The notes under the pieces were generated by a model. That model searched no databases and was not told the DNA's origin. It saw only the letters and a program-made list of their open reading frames with translations. Of a stretch of DNA of 64,000 nt, positions 8,579 through 16,958 are shown piece by piece. Location: assembly GCA_030430575.1 (NCBI GenBank), contig JAUIKF010000001.1, positions 1 to 64,000 of the forward strand, given 5' to 3'. The position numbers and the translations under genes are program-made. Within the stretch, counting starts at the first letter, position 1; the number at the start of each line of letters is the position of its first letter. The stretch comes from Bacteroidia bacterium (GTDB lineage: Bacteria; Bacteroidota; Bacteroidia; J057).

Positions 8579-8614
8579 ACCTCAGGCTTTTACAAATAGC
8601 TTGAGGTTTTTTTT
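8579..8614 (+). terminator. Rho-independent terminator
   Basis: ACCTCAGGCT and AGCTTGAGGT pair (one mismatch) around a 9-base loop and are followed directly by a run of seven T. It lies 34 bases after the S46 peptidase stop codon. Confidence 0.8.
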
Positions 8615-8650
8615 ATGCCTTGAAGTTGTAAGAAACAGTGAATGTATATC

Positions 8651-8680
8651 TTGAAGTTGGCATGATAATCGCTAACTTTG
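8651..8680 (+). promoter_or_regulatory. Bacteroidota-type promoter TTG-N19-TAACTTTG
   Basis: TTG at 8651-8653 and TAACTTTG at 8673-8680 are 19 bases apart, which matches the known Bacteroidota -33/-7 consensus. The ATG of the next gene is at 8713, giving a short leader of roughly 25 bases. Confidence 0.65.
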
Positions 8681-8712
8681 GGAAGCCATACAAGTTAAAC
8701 GACCATTAAACC

Positions 8713-9336
8713 ATGAAAACGATTACTACATTTTTCTGCCTAATGAGCCTGCTAGCAGCGACCAGCGTCCATGCACAGCAGTCGCATGAAGCAGAAGCCG
8801 TTCTGCAAGAACTTACCCGTTCGGGAATTTTGAAGCGCTACCACACCTACAGACTAGAAACTGAGCAAAAGGTAGCGATGTTCAAGGCCAACCAGCACCA
8901 GCACAGCCCAGAGCAGATTAATGCCATGAAAGCCTCATATCGTGAGACTTCACAGGCTTTTCAGCATTTCATCTATGTGATCCGGACGGATTTGCTGGAC
9001 TCTAAGACTCGTCGCTATATCCGTAAGCATATCGAAGCTTATGTAGAGGCCAAGCTAGAGGAGCTTGACGGGGTATATGAAGAATTCTATATGAATAAAT
9101 TCTACCAGGCGTTTCAGCAAAATACTGCCGCCCATACTGCTAGCCAGCGAGTCCGTCCTCCTTCTCTTCCTATGCCAACAGCTGTAAACATGATGACGCC
9201 CATCATCGATGCGACTGCCCAAGTACTCGACTTTCTCGATAGTGGAAAAGAGCAAGCTTTGGCTTCATTCAAAGAATTGATGGACCGCCAGTGGATTCGC
9301 CCCAACGAATTCACAGAATGGGAAGAAATAGAATAA
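8713..9336 (+). CDS. Hypothetical periplasmic helical protein
   Basis: 207 residues with a signal peptide (FFCLMSLLAATSVHAQQ). The mature protein is strongly helical and charged. It contains EAEAVLQELTRSGILKRYHTYR near the N-terminus and RRYIRKHIEAYVEAKLEELDG in the middle. A short Pro-rich linker around residues 148-158 precedes a C-terminal helix pair. I do not recognise a family. It is flanked by a good promoter upstream and a strong terminator downstream, so it is a single-gene transcription unit, which argues that it is a real expressed gene. Confidence 0.7.
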   Translation: MKTITTFFCLMSLLAATSVHAQQSHEAEAVLQELTRSGILKRYHTYRLETEQKVAMFKANQHQHSPEQINAMKASYRETSQAFQHFIYVIRTDLLDSKTRRYIRKHIEAYVEAKLEELDGVYEEFYMNKFYQAFQQNTAAHTASQRVRPPSLPMPTAVNMMTPIIDATAQVLDFLDSGKEQALASFKELMDRQWIRPNEFTEWEEIE

Positions 9337-9368
9337 TTTGAGGATTTTTGAAATAAAATTTATTGCTT

Positions 9369-9404
9369 AAGGGCGGAATCAATTGATTCCGCCCTTATTT
9401 TTTG
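9369..9404 (+). terminator. Strong rho-independent terminator
   Basis: A perfect 28-base palindrome (arms AAGGGCGGAATCAA and TTGATTCCGCCCTT) followed by ATTTTTTG. It lies 32 bases after the stop of the helical protein. Confidence 0.88.
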
Positions 9405-9474
9405 TCTTTAAGAACGAATTTTCCATTTTCATCCTTAATTTTTCATTTTCCATTATTCATTCCTCATTACCTAA

Positions 9475-9747
9475 ATGAACCTACCCCGTCGACAATTCCT
9501 CCTGATCAATATTGCAGCATTACTGTTTTATAGCATGCTTTATTTTCTTTTTTCTTCAGAAGCGAAAGAAGGAGGGTTTCCCGTTTATTGGTCAGTTTAT
9601 TTCTCCGTACATGGGCTAGGCTTACTTATCCTTTCAATCGTTTTTAGAGGGCTCAGAGAGCCTCGTAAGGCTGGAACAGCTGTGCTGGCGGGTCTGATCG
9701 TGCTGTCGCTAGGGTGGATAATGGTCCTAATGGTGGGGTTAATGTAA
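9475..9747 (+). CDS. Small integral membrane protein, function unknown
   Basis: 90 residues with three probable transmembrane helices: about 9-27 (LINIAALLFYSMLYFLF), 37-58 (VYWSVYFSVHGLGLLILSIV) and 68-90 (AVLAGLIVLSLGWIMVLMVG). No catalytic motif is visible. Positive residues (MNLPRRQF) before helix 1 place the N-terminus inside. The upstream spacer is made of TTTTCATT-like words. Downstream lies a 0.5 kb palindromic non-coding region. Confidence 0.6.
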   Translation: MNLPRRQFLLINIAALLFYSMLYFLFSSEAKEGGFPVYWSVYFSVHGLGLLILSIVFRGLREPRKAGTAVLAGLIVLSLGWIMVLMVGLM

Positions 9748-9816
9748 CATGGGCCCCAAAAAAAGGCATTCTTAATTCTGGTTTTAATCCAAAAAGTCAA
9801 ATTTAACTTTTCCTTC

Positions 9817-9869
9817 ATTGCGACGGACTAAAGACTTCGACAAGGCTCAGTCGAGCGTCGCGTCGCAAT
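9817..9869. repeat. Hairpin element with ATTGCGACG arms
   Basis: ATTGCGACG (9817-9825) pairs with CGTCGCAAT (9861-9869). The interior contains GACTTCGACAAGGCTCAGTCGAG, which makes a second small stem. The interior words (ACTTCGA, GGCTCAGTC) resemble the hairpin-unit arrays near 18.9 kb and 33.6 kb. Confidence 0.7.
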
Positions 9870-9894
9870 AGTTCTTTGCCTGTCATTTTTTACT

Positions 9895-10228
9895 ATTGCG
9901 ACTGGGTTTCAACCCTATTGATTACCCATAAGTATTCTTTTTCATTTGAGCATCGGGATTGAAAAACTCACCCCGCTCAGGCCTTCGGCCTTCGCTGCCC
10001 CTCTCTTGACTGCCCATGGGCCAACGCAAAGAGAGGGGCTTTGGGAGAAATCGAGATTTCTTGGAGATGGAAGAAAAATCTTTGATTTTTCACCTCATAC
10101 CGTTAGCCCCTTTCTTTGAGAGGGGCGGCAAACGGAAGGGGAGTTTTCAAGCTAAAGTCGCAAAGCGATCTGAGAAACCCATACCCAATACATATGGGTA
10201 ATCAGTAGGGGTTTCAACCCGTCGCAAT
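9895..10228. repeat. Nested long inverted repeat, about 330 bp, MITE-like
   Basis: The outer arms 9895-9936 and 10187-10228 (42 bases each) are inverted copies with only a few mismatches; both include TTGATTACCCATA or its close variant. Inside them a second pair is found: 9959-10005 (TTGAAAAACTCACCCC, then GCCCCTCTC) and 10105-10151 (GAGAGGGGC, then GGGGAGTTTTCAAGC). No protein-coding potential is evident in the 497-base gap 9748-10244. The structure could be a non-autonomous mobile element or a large folded RNA. Confidence 0.75.
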
Positions 10229-10244
10229 GAGGCAAAATCCATTC

Positions 10245-13200
10245 TTATTTCTTACTTCTCCATTTCCACCACCCGCCTACCCCAAGAATCCCTAGGGCCA
10301 TTAATACCCAGGCCCATATCGGCCAATCAGTCCCTTTTTCAGAAACGGGTTTTCCATCTCCTAACAAGACAAAAGTACCCCAAAAATAAGGGTGCAAACG
10401 CTCACTGGTAGCTAGGAAGTCCAACTTTGCCTGCCGAAGCGCTTTGTCCTTGGGCATCCCCGATTGGAGGTGCTGATAAAAACGATTCATCAAAACACTT
10501 GTAGAAGCATCGTCTGCTTGCCAAAGGCTCATCACGACATTAGGGCAGCCCGCGTAACGGAAGGCCCTGGAGAGGCTCATAAGGCCTTCTCCACGCTGTA
10601 GTTTGCCTACACCCGTATTGCAGGCGCTGAGAATAGCGAGTTCTGCATTGAGGCGCATATTGTATAACTCATAAGCATGAAGAAATCCGTCTTCTGTGGC
10701 AAGGCTATCTGCCTGATCATCAGGGTGAAAGGCAAATCCTGCATACATCGGCTGGTCATCACGGGTAAATGCATGCATGGCCAAGTGAAGCAATTGATAT
10801 TTGCTGGCTTCGGATTTAAAGCGACCTTCCGTCGCTTCTTTTGCCAAAAAGGCGTCGCCATTTAAGAGTTGAGCTACCTTGGCCACTTCACCTTGATTGA
10901 ACCGAAGCGGGCTGAGGGAAATGGAAGTATCAATTTTCCAGCCATCGTGGGATGTAGGCATCTGATAGTCAGGTGCATATCCTCCAAAATAGCGAGAAGT
11001 ACTTTGCCCATTTCCTCCCACCTCTTCCATCATCAAGGTAGCCGAGTAAGCATACGATATATCGTAATCACGAATCAGGTAAGGCAAATCCCCAAAATCA
11101 TCTTCTTTACCAAAGGAATGCTTGCGGCTGATAAGCACTTCAAAAGGTAAGTACCCCAAGAATCCATCAGGCACAATGATGAGTTTTTGAGGGGTAAAAC
11201 CAGGTGTGAAAGTTGGAGAATTCCAGGCTATTTGTGGCTCTGAGTGGTCCAAAACTGGAGCCAATAGCATTTGGTATATGGAATGAGAAACCCCAGCAAA
11301 CCGCCTTATAGCATTAGGAGAGCTACCTTCTTCCATGATATTAGCACGGTCTCCGAGTGATTTCACAAAATCCTTAAGATATGCTCGATAAAAACGCTCA
11401 TCCGGGATCTTATGGACATATATTGAGTGGGGGGTAATGGAAAAAACGTATAGGGCACTATCTCCCTGAAAATAGCTCACCAAGGTAGCTTTTTCCACCC
11501 TCAATCGATTTTGTATATCAGAAATATTAGCTGGTTTCTGACTGTATTTCAAGGAAAAATAGGCAGGAAAATGGCTTTCAAAAACCGAAATGAGAGAATC
11601 GTGGGACTGTTTGAGGTGAAAATACCGGTCTTCCCATTCTGCCAGTTTCTCTGAAGCTAAATCAGGTTGCAGCCCTTCTTCAAACAACTTTTTCTCAAAA
11701 TACGCCATGTCCACTTGAAGGCGTTTCTCAAATTGCAGAAGCGAGTCAGGAATACCCGCAAATTGAAGGGCCTCTTCGGTCTTCAGGGTTTCTAGCAACA
11801 GGATACTTTTTCCTTTTTCCATGCAAGCAAAAATTGTCTGAAGATAGATTGGGTCTTGCGTTTGTTGAAATAGTTCCAGTGCCACTTCAATGGTTTTCTC
11901 ATAGATCGACATCGCTTGTCCAGCCAGTACTTGCTTAGAACCAGTAGCTTTGAAGGAAATTCGCCATCGGTCGATGACGCCGATAACCTCTTCTAAGGAG
12001 GCCAGGAATCCTTTCATTTCCATTTTCGAACCTCCTTTTTCCTCCCATACACCCGCTTCCAACTCTATCACTTGCAACAAAAAATTGTGGACATGAGGCA
12101 CTTCTTCAAAGCTTTTTTTGCCTCGCTTCAAAACGACTTTAGCTTTGTGAAATTGGTCTAATGCCTGATCATAGGCCTTCATCTTCCGGTAAATACCGCC
12201 TAATGCCGCATGGATGCGCACCGTTCGCTCTTGGTGGTAACCAGGATAGGAAGCCTGTAGTTCCAGGGCTTTCTCTAAATAAACACGACCCTGAGTCGTG
12301 TCATTTTCTTTACCTGCACAAATACCCAAATTCATCCAAACAGGAACCGTTTTGTAATGATCTTTAGAGAGTACCTTTTCCCATTCGCCTAAGGATTTCG
12401 AAAAATAATCCTTTGCCAACGTGAGGTTTCCTTCATCCATTTCACAGATTCCCAGGTTGTTGTATATCCAAGCACCTTCCTCATTCCCATTTGGGAAAAT
12501 AGGGCTAGTGATGTCAAAAGCACGCTTCAGGTAGTCACGGGCTTCGGTATAAGAACCCCGATCCCGATAAATAAGACCAATTTGATTATAAGTAAATCCT
12601 ACCAAATAGTGTGCAGGCCCCAGAATGTCCTTGCGGATTTTCAAAGATTGCTGCAAATAATGTAAAGCCTGATCAAAATCTCCCAGCTCTGTGTATACCA
12701 TGCCCAGATTGAAATAGGCTAAAGCGATCCCCAGGTGATTTCCCATGCCTTTTTTCAGGTAAATATCGATAGCTTGAAAAAGGACCTTCCGACCGCCTTC
12801 ATAATCTCCTTTGGTCAAAAGGGCGCCGCCCATATTATTATAGCTCATCGCGATCTGGGGATCAGCGGGCGGCAGGTTGGCTTTTTGGATTTCTAAGGTG
12901 CGGTTAAGGTAGTCCAATGCCACATGAAGATTGCCTTGGCGAAAGCTGACGACGTACAAATTGCCATTTGCACCGGCCAATTCTCTTGGTGAAACGGGAA
13001 ACTCGCCGCTTTCCAGCAGCCTCAAGCGTCGCTGGAGGTAGTCTACGGCTTGGGTATAATCCTGGCGTTCAATCGACACGATGCCCAAAGCATTGAAGAT
13101 TTTTCCAGTTACGAGATGTACGGCCAGCCCGTTATCTTCCATGAGTGCCAAGCCTATCTGCAAGGCAGAGTCTGCTGCATCCAGGTGCCCCAGACGCCGT

Positions 13201-13700
13201 TCACAATCGCCAAAGAGGCGATAAGCATCCGCCAAATCAGCATAGGCGAGGTCCGATTGGGGCACTTGCTTCCAATGCGCTATTGCCTGGGTTAAGGATT
13301 TCTTTGCTGGCACAAATGCATTCATTTTCTCCTGTGAATTGGCCACAAGAAATAAGGAGAGGGCCATTAAATGATGGGATTCAGAGAAATGGCTTTCCGC
13401 TATTTCAAAGGCCGCCTCGAAGACCATTTTGCCAGCTTCTCGCTGCCCGTTAAAGACCAAGGCATTTCCCAGGGCATGCTGACTTTTTACCAATGCTTTC
13501 CAAGCAGATGCAGATTCGTAAGCCTCTGAAGCAATTTCAAGGCTATACACGGCACTATCATACTTGTTTTGTTCCAAATACTCACGCCCTGCCTGATACC
13601 ATTTTGTCGCCTCCAAGGTATCTCCATTTTGACTAAATAACTCTCCCATTCCCCCCAGAATTAGGCAAATCATCAGAACAGGTATCCTAAGAGAAATCAT
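10245..13700 (-). CDS. TPR-CHAT domain protease-like protein, membrane anchored
   Basis: 1151 residues. A signal peptide (VLMICLILGGMGELFSQ) is followed by more than ten tetratricopeptide repeats, for example YNNMGGALLTKGDYEGGRKV and FNLGMVYTELGDFDQALHYL, spanning about 30-540. A helical linker leads to a C-terminal CHAT domain at about 820-1115. CHAT is a caspase-related cysteine peptidase fold, and both catalytic residues are present: His976 in LLHLAMHAF and Cys1027 in AILSACNTGVG. A single transmembrane helix (WAWVLMALGILGVGGWW) and the basic tail KWRSKK end the protein. This implies an exported body tethered to the inner membrane. It is divergent from an ECF sigma gene, 150 bases away, that is followed by an anti-sigma-like TPR protein. 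Proteolytic activity is inferred, not shown. Confidence 0.88.
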   Translation of the reverse strand: MISLRIPVLMICLILGGMGELFSQNGDTLEATKWYQAGREYLEQNKYDSAVYSLEIASEAYESASAWKALVKSQHALGNALVFNGQREAGKMVFEAAFEIAESHFSESHHLMALSLFLVANSQEKMNAFVPAKKSLTQAIAHWKQVPQSDLAYADLADAYRLFGDCERRLGHLDAADSALQIGLALMEDNGLAVHLVTGKIFNALGIVSIERQDYTQAVDYLQRRLRLLESGEFPVSPRELAGANGNLYVVSFRQGNLHVALDYLNRTLEIQKANLPPADPQIAMSYNNMGGALLTKGDYEGGRKVLFQAIDIYLKKGMGNHLGIALAYFNLGMVYTELGDFDQALHYLQQSLKIRKDILGPAHYLVGFTYNQIGLIYRDRGSYTEARDYLKRAFDITSPIFPNGNEEGAWIYNNLGICEMDEGNLTLAKDYFSKSLGEWEKVLSKDHYKTVPVWMNLGICAGKENDTTQGRVYLEKALELQASYPGYHQERTVRIHAALGGIYRKMKAYDQALDQFHKAKVVLKRGKKSFEEVPHVHNFLLQVIELEAGVWEEKGGSKMEMKGFLASLEEVIGVIDRWRISFKATGSKQVLAGQAMSIYEKTIEVALELFQQTQDPIYLQTIFACMEKGKSILLLETLKTEEALQFAGIPDSLLQFEKRLQVDMAYFEKKLFEEGLQPDLASEKLAEWEDRYFHLKQSHDSLISVFESHFPAYFSLKYSQKPANISDIQNRLRVEKATLVSYFQGDSALYVFSITPHSIYVHKIPDERFYRAYLKDFVKSLGDRANIMEEGSSPNAIRRFAGVSHSIYQMLLAPVLDHSEPQIAWNSPTFTPGFTPQKLIIVPDGFLGYLPFEVLISRKHSFGKEDDFGDLPYLIRDYDISYAYSATLMMEEVGGNGQSTSRYFGGYAPDYQMPTSHDGWKIDTSISLSPLRFNQGEVAKVAQLLNGDAFLAKEATEGRFKSEASKYQLLHLAMHAFTRDDQPMYAGFAFHPDDQADSLATEDGFLHAYELYNMRLNAELAILSACNTGVGKLQRGEGLMSLSRAFRYAGCPNVVMSLWQADDASTSVLMNRFYQHLQSGMPKDKALRQAKLDFLATSERLHPYFWGTFVLLGDGKPVSEKGTDWPIWAWVLMALGILGVGGWWKWRSKK

Positions 13701-13795
13701 ATGCGGGAGATAGAAGGTAAGGGTAACTTGAATCTAGGTCGTCTGATTGGTCCTCAAGTTAAAGAAAAGATTTTTTCTGTATCAAATGGCCCTAT

Positions 13796-13826
13796 TTGCC
13801 TTCTCCCATTTCTGTGGTTAATTTTG
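13796..13826 (+). promoter_or_regulatory. Bacteroidota-type promoter TTG-N20-TAATTTTG for the sigma gene
   Basis: TTG at 13796-13798 and TAATTTTG at 13819-13826 are 20 bases apart. The ATG of the sigma factor lies 23 bases downstream at 13850. The presence of this promoter argues against a start at the in-frame TTG at 13796. Confidence 0.6.
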
Positions 13827-13849
13827 GTGAAAGCAGACGCCTCAATCAA

Positions 13850-14464
13850 ATGTTCAAGCGCATTTCCAACCATTCTGATCAAGATCTGATCGCCGACATA
13901 CAAGCCGGTGGTGCTCGCCGTCAACGGGCTGTCAATCAGCTTTTTCGTCAATATACAGGCTTTATCTTTCGAGGCATCAAGCAATATCGCCTGCAAGAGT
14001 TGGAGGCCAAAGATGCCTATGCAGATGCAGTGGTCGTGCTTACAGATCACGTCATTTCGGGCAGGTTTGAGGGCAGAAGCAAAGTGTCTACTTATCTTTT
14101 TCAGATTTTTTCGAATAAATGCGTTGATCAGGTTCGTAGAAATACGACTTACAAAAGTGAACAAGAGAAAGACTGGACTCATGAGTTTCCAGACTTGCCA
14201 GACAGTTCCAAGGATTTCCTGAATCGGTTGATCAAATTGGAAGAATTTGATCAAGTGAAGGGGCTCATGGAGCAGTTAGGAGAAAGGTGTAAAGAGTTGA
14301 TCTGGGCTGCAGATTACTGGGGGTATAAGCCCGATGAGATTGCGGAAAAGATGAATTTCAAAACAACCAAAAGCGCCATTACTGCCAAATACAAGTGCAT
14401 GGAACGCCTTAGAAAGCTTATTCAGAAACAAAAGAATCCACGTGGAAGAACAATTGATATATGA
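13850..14464 (+). CDS. ECF-type sigma-70 family RNA polymerase sigma factor
   Basis: 205 residues from this ATG. Region 2 is recognisable (LFRQYTGFIFRGIKQY, then VSTYLFQIFSNKCVDQVRR, the part that binds core polymerase and the -10 region). Region 4 follows as a helix-turn-helix (YKPDEIAEKMNFKTTKSAIT, then KCMERLRKLI). A longer frame begins at a TTG at 13796, but a promoter overlaps that codon, so the ATG is preferred. The stop overlaps the next gene by 23 bases, which indicates translational coupling with the anti-sigma-like protein. The gene is divergent from the TPR-CHAT gene. It probably directs a small regulon that may include its own module. Confidence 0.85.
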   Translation: MFKRISNHSDQDLIADIQAGGARRQRAVNQLFRQYTGFIFRGIKQYRLQELEAKDAYADAVVVLTDHVISGRFEGRSKVSTYLFQIFSNKCVDQVRRNTTYKSEQEKDWTHEFPDLPDSSKDFLNRLIKLEEFDQVKGLMEQLGERCKELIWAADYWGYKPDEIAEKMNFKTTKSAITAKYKCMERLRKLIQKQKNPRGRTIDI

Positions 14465-15191
14465 CCGGATTGACCGCTACCTTTCAGGCCAAATGACGCC
14501 TGAAGAAGGGCAAGCATTTGAGGCGGAGGTAAAAGCAGATCCTACGCTTGCGGCTGAGGTGGTCCTTCAGACCCAGGCACGGCATGCTGCACGTGCCTCG
14601 GCCAAGGATGCCCTCAAAGCGCAACTCATGCAAGAGTTGAAAGACATAAAACCAGCTGCGCCAGTTCGCCAGCATCCTTTTACGCGCGTCCATATGGTAG
14701 CGGCGGCAGTTATCATCTTGCTTATTGTAGGCCCCCTACTCTATCAGGCATTACAGCCCGACAAAATGTCTGGAGAAGAACTCTACGCGGAAGTGTTTGA
14801 TCCCCAAATCACCGCAACTAGAGGGGATACCTCTTCCACTTCTATCAGCTTACAGCAAGCTTTGGCACCTGCTACCCAAGGAGATTTCGCTGCTTCCATA
14901 TCTCGGTTAGAAAGGCTTGTGGCTGATACTGCTTTCACTCAAAAGTCTAAGGCTTATCTCTCCTTAGGAATTACATACCTACAGGCAGAGCAGCCTGAGA
15001 AGGCCTTAGAAAGCTTCCAGAAGGTAGGGGTTAAGAGTTATTATTACAGTGAAGCGAATTGGTATACTGCGCTGGCTTATATGAAGCTTGGTGACCGTGG
15101 CAATGCTTATTTTACCCTAAAAGATATAGAAATGGTTCAGAGTCATCCCTATCAGCAGCAGGCTGCTTATGTGTTGAAACGGATGAAGTAG
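14442..15191 (+). CDS. Membrane anti-sigma-like protein with periplasmic TPR domain
   Basis: 249 residues, GTG start inside the end of the sigma gene. The cytoplasmic part (1-80) has the pattern DRYLSGQMTPEEGQAFEAEV, which is typical of Bacteroidota anti-sigma factors. One transmembrane helix follows (about 84-102, MVAAAVIILLIVGPLLY). The outer part contains TPR-like repeats, including AYLSLGITYLQAEQPEKALESF. The overlap with the sigma gene and the topology suggest that it holds the sigma factor at the membrane and senses a signal outside. No canonical zinc-binding HxxxCxxC motif is present, so it would belong to a zinc-independent class. The partner relationship is inferred from position and domain layout. 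Confidence 0.75.
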   Translation: MEEQLIYDRIDRYLSGQMTPEEGQAFEAEVKADPTLAAEVVLQTQARHAARASAKDALKAQLMQELKDIKPAAPVRQHPFTRVHMVAAAVIILLIVGPLLYQALQPDKMSGEELYAEVFDPQITATRGDTSSTSISLQQALAPATQGDFAASISRLERLVADTAFTQKSKAYLSLGITYLQAEQPEKALESFQKVGVKSYYYSEANWYTALAYMKLGDRGNAYFTLKDIEMVQSHPYQQQAAYVLKRMK

Positions 15192-15195
15192 CACC

Positions 15196-15537
15196 TTACC
15201 TTGACGGCAAGTTGAATTTTTCCTCGATATAGTCATGGAAATAGATGACGACCGCCATCATCAAATGGAATACAATAAACACCTGCCCAATAAACTCAGC
15301 TGACACAGTAGACCCTACCAGAAAAATGCCTACAAACACATGGTAGCCCGCCAGTAGCCAAAGTGCAAATTTAGATTTGCGCTCAAGGACAAAATATATC
15401 AAGATCAATTGCAAAAAGAGTTTGCCCATTTGAGGCAAAACGGAATCAGCCCCCAGGCTGTCCAACGCAAAAATAAAGACCAAATGGACCAGCAAGGTGA
15501 TCAGGATCGCTATTTTAAGGATGGGTCGGCTTTTCAT
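15196..15537 (-). CDS. Small four-helix integral membrane protein
   Basis: 113 residues with four probable transmembrane helices: about 8-27 (KIAILITLLVHLVFIFAL), 37-53 (GKLFLQLILIYFVL), 58-77 and 84-102 (IGQVFIVFHLMMAVVIYF). The C-terminal tail HDYIEEKFNLPSR is polar. I do not recognise the family. It ends 5 bases from the stop of the convergent anti-sigma-like gene and follows the small protein gene at 15548-15958 with a 10-base gap, so it may belong to the same transcription unit. Confidence 0.6.
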   Translation of the reverse strand: MKSRPILKIAILITLLVHLVFIFALDSLGADSVLPQMGKLFLQLILIYFVLERKSKFALWLLAGYHVFVGIFLVGSTVSAEFIGQVFIVFHLMMAVVIYFHDYIEEKFNLPSR

Positions 15538-15547
15538 TGGAAGTCAT

Positions 15548-15958
15548 CTAAGGGTGATAAATATACTTCACGCTATCATTCTTCAAAACGAAGAAATTCG
15601 TCCCTGAACACCCTCCACAGTCAAAGCTATCAACTGCCATGATCTTTTCTCGGCCATCGCCAAAAACATACTTCATTTGGACGAAACAGGGAAAATGGGC
15701 ATTTGAGATGTGAAGGAGATCAGAAATTGAGTCTGTAATTTCAGCGTGAGAAAAACGAAATAGGCTGTCACACATGGTTAATTCGGCTCGTTCCAAGTCT
15801 TCAACTGCTTCGCCGTAATAAACTGACACATATGCGCCCTTCGCCATCTCTTCCTGCTCTGCATGATAGGGAATAACGATAGTTAGCCATATCAATAATC
15901 CCAAAAACGAGATCACGGTGGCCATGATCATCATGGTTCTGATTCCTTTATCTTCCAT
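15548..15958 (-). CDS. Hypothetical single-pass membrane protein with Cys-rich end
   Basis: 136 residues from the ATG at 15958. A frame 14 codons longer exists but would overlap the upstream gene, whose stop is 2 bases from this ATG. One transmembrane helix lies near the N-terminus (MIMATVISFLGLLIWLTIVI). The outer part is acidic and ends with VDSFDCGGCSGTNFFVL, a CGGC motif that could form a disulfide or bind metal. I do not recognise the family. It appears co-transcribed with the DUF1152 gene upstream. Confidence 0.6.
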   Translation of the reverse strand: MEDKGIRTMMIMATVISFLGLLIWLTIVIPYHAEQEEMAKGAYVSVYYGEAVEDLERAELTMCDSLFRFSHAEITDSISDLLHISNAHFPCFVQMKYVFGDGREKIMAVDSFDCGGCSGTNFFVLKNDSVKYIYHP

Positions 15959-15960
15959 AA

Positions 15961-16944
15961 TTAGATAGGCATTTGGCGTTTTAACCGAATTTCTTCCCAA
16001 TTAAGCCCCCCGCGGTATTCCCCCAATTTTCCACTGAATTCACCCATGGTCTGGGTGTCCTTGACAGCATCATAGTATTTGATCTTTCGCACGACTTGTC
16101 GCAAGTCAAAAGCCCAATAAATGGTCATCAAGGGATTGATCCAAAGCTCACTGCCTGCTGTCCTTGGCGTCCTGTGATAATCGCCATAATGGCCTTCGAG
16201 TGCACTCGCGATGGAATTCGAGACAATACTTTGATTGGCGTCCATGCGCTTATTGACATACTGGATGGCATCCAGATATTTCTCAGCTTCTGCCATTTCC
16301 TTGGTCAATTGGAATAAACCCAAATAGCCGCCCTCCCGTGCCATTTCAGCCACATTTTCCAAAAAACGATAATGGGATACGCCGTGAAAGTGATCTACTC
16401 CAAAACCGATACTTAGGAGGAATTGCTTTTTGATCCCACTGCGATAGACCGCAGCCATGGAGCAGATGTCTTCATGTGGCGTACCCAGCCCCTCTTCATC
16501 TCCGAACATTAGGCTATCTGTTCCGCCATCCACCAAGATGACTGTGTCTATATTGTGCTTTTTGATCAAAAACTTGTACGCATCCCTTAGCGGCTTGACG
16601 CCTGTACGCTCAAAGGCATAGATGTCAACGTCATGGCCTTGGATAGCAAACCACTGGTGAAGGTATTTTTCGGGAAAATAACCAGGAACATAATCCTGCT
16701 GTGCGAATGACCCGTCTCCACTTCTGATTTGATAGCAAAATGGGCATATTTTCTCTGAGGTGGTATTGCTGAGCCAGGTAAAGGAATAGTTTGCGAGGAT
16801 GACTTTTTTGCCTTGGTTGACTAGGCTAAAATAGAGCGGGATGCCGCTATAAATGTCAAATCCGCCACCTGCACCTGCCAGAAGAATGGTTTCGCTGTCA
16901 GCGAGTTCTTGGAAAAAGGGGATTTGGTTGAGGGAGTACATCAT
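15961..16944 (-). CDS. DUF1152 domain protein
   Basis: 327 residues. The N-terminus has the DUF1152 signature ILLAGAGGGFDIYSGIPLYF (about 20-39), a glycine-rich nucleotide-binding-like loop. LANYSFTWLSNT and a CPFC pair (KICPFCYQI) follow. VILVDGGTDSLMFGDE in the middle resembles a Rossmann-type strand and acidic loop. The family is widespread, cytoplasmic and has no established reaction. No signal peptide is present. The start could be either of two adjacent ATG codons. It is co-directional with two zinc-ribbon genes upstream and the small membrane protein downstream. Confidence 0.8.
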   Translation of the reverse strand: MMYSLNQIPFFQELADSETILLAGAGGGFDIYSGIPLYFSLVNQGKKVILANYSFTWLSNTTSEKICPFCYQIRSGDGSFAQQDYVPGYFPEKYLHQWFAIQGHDVDIYAFERTGVKPLRDAYKFLIKKHNIDTVILVDGGTDSLMFGDEEGLGTPHEDICSMAAVYRSGIKKQFLLSIGFGVDHFHGVSHYRFLENVAEMAREGGYLGLFQLTKEMAEAEKYLDAIQYVNKRMDANQSIVSNSIASALEGHYGDYHRTPRTAGSELWINPLMTIYWAFDLRQVVRKIKYYDAVKDTQTMGEFSGKLGEYRGGLNWEEIRLKRQMPI

Positions 16945-16958
16945 TTTTAGGGTAATAG

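Noticed and set aside
10016-10201. Small open frame within the palindromic gap
   Set aside because: It spans the nested inverted repeat, has no start signal and has a composition dictated by the repeat.
10245-13700. TPR-CHAT protein as Csx29 of a type III-E CRISPR system
   Set aside because: No gRAMP/Cas7-11 gene, array or other Cas gene is present, and the protein has a signal peptide and a C-terminal membrane helix.
13796-13849. N-terminal extension of the sigma factor from a TTG codon
   Set aside because: A good promoter (TTG-N20-TAATTTTG) overlaps this stretch, and the ATG at 13850 gives a normal sigma N-terminus.
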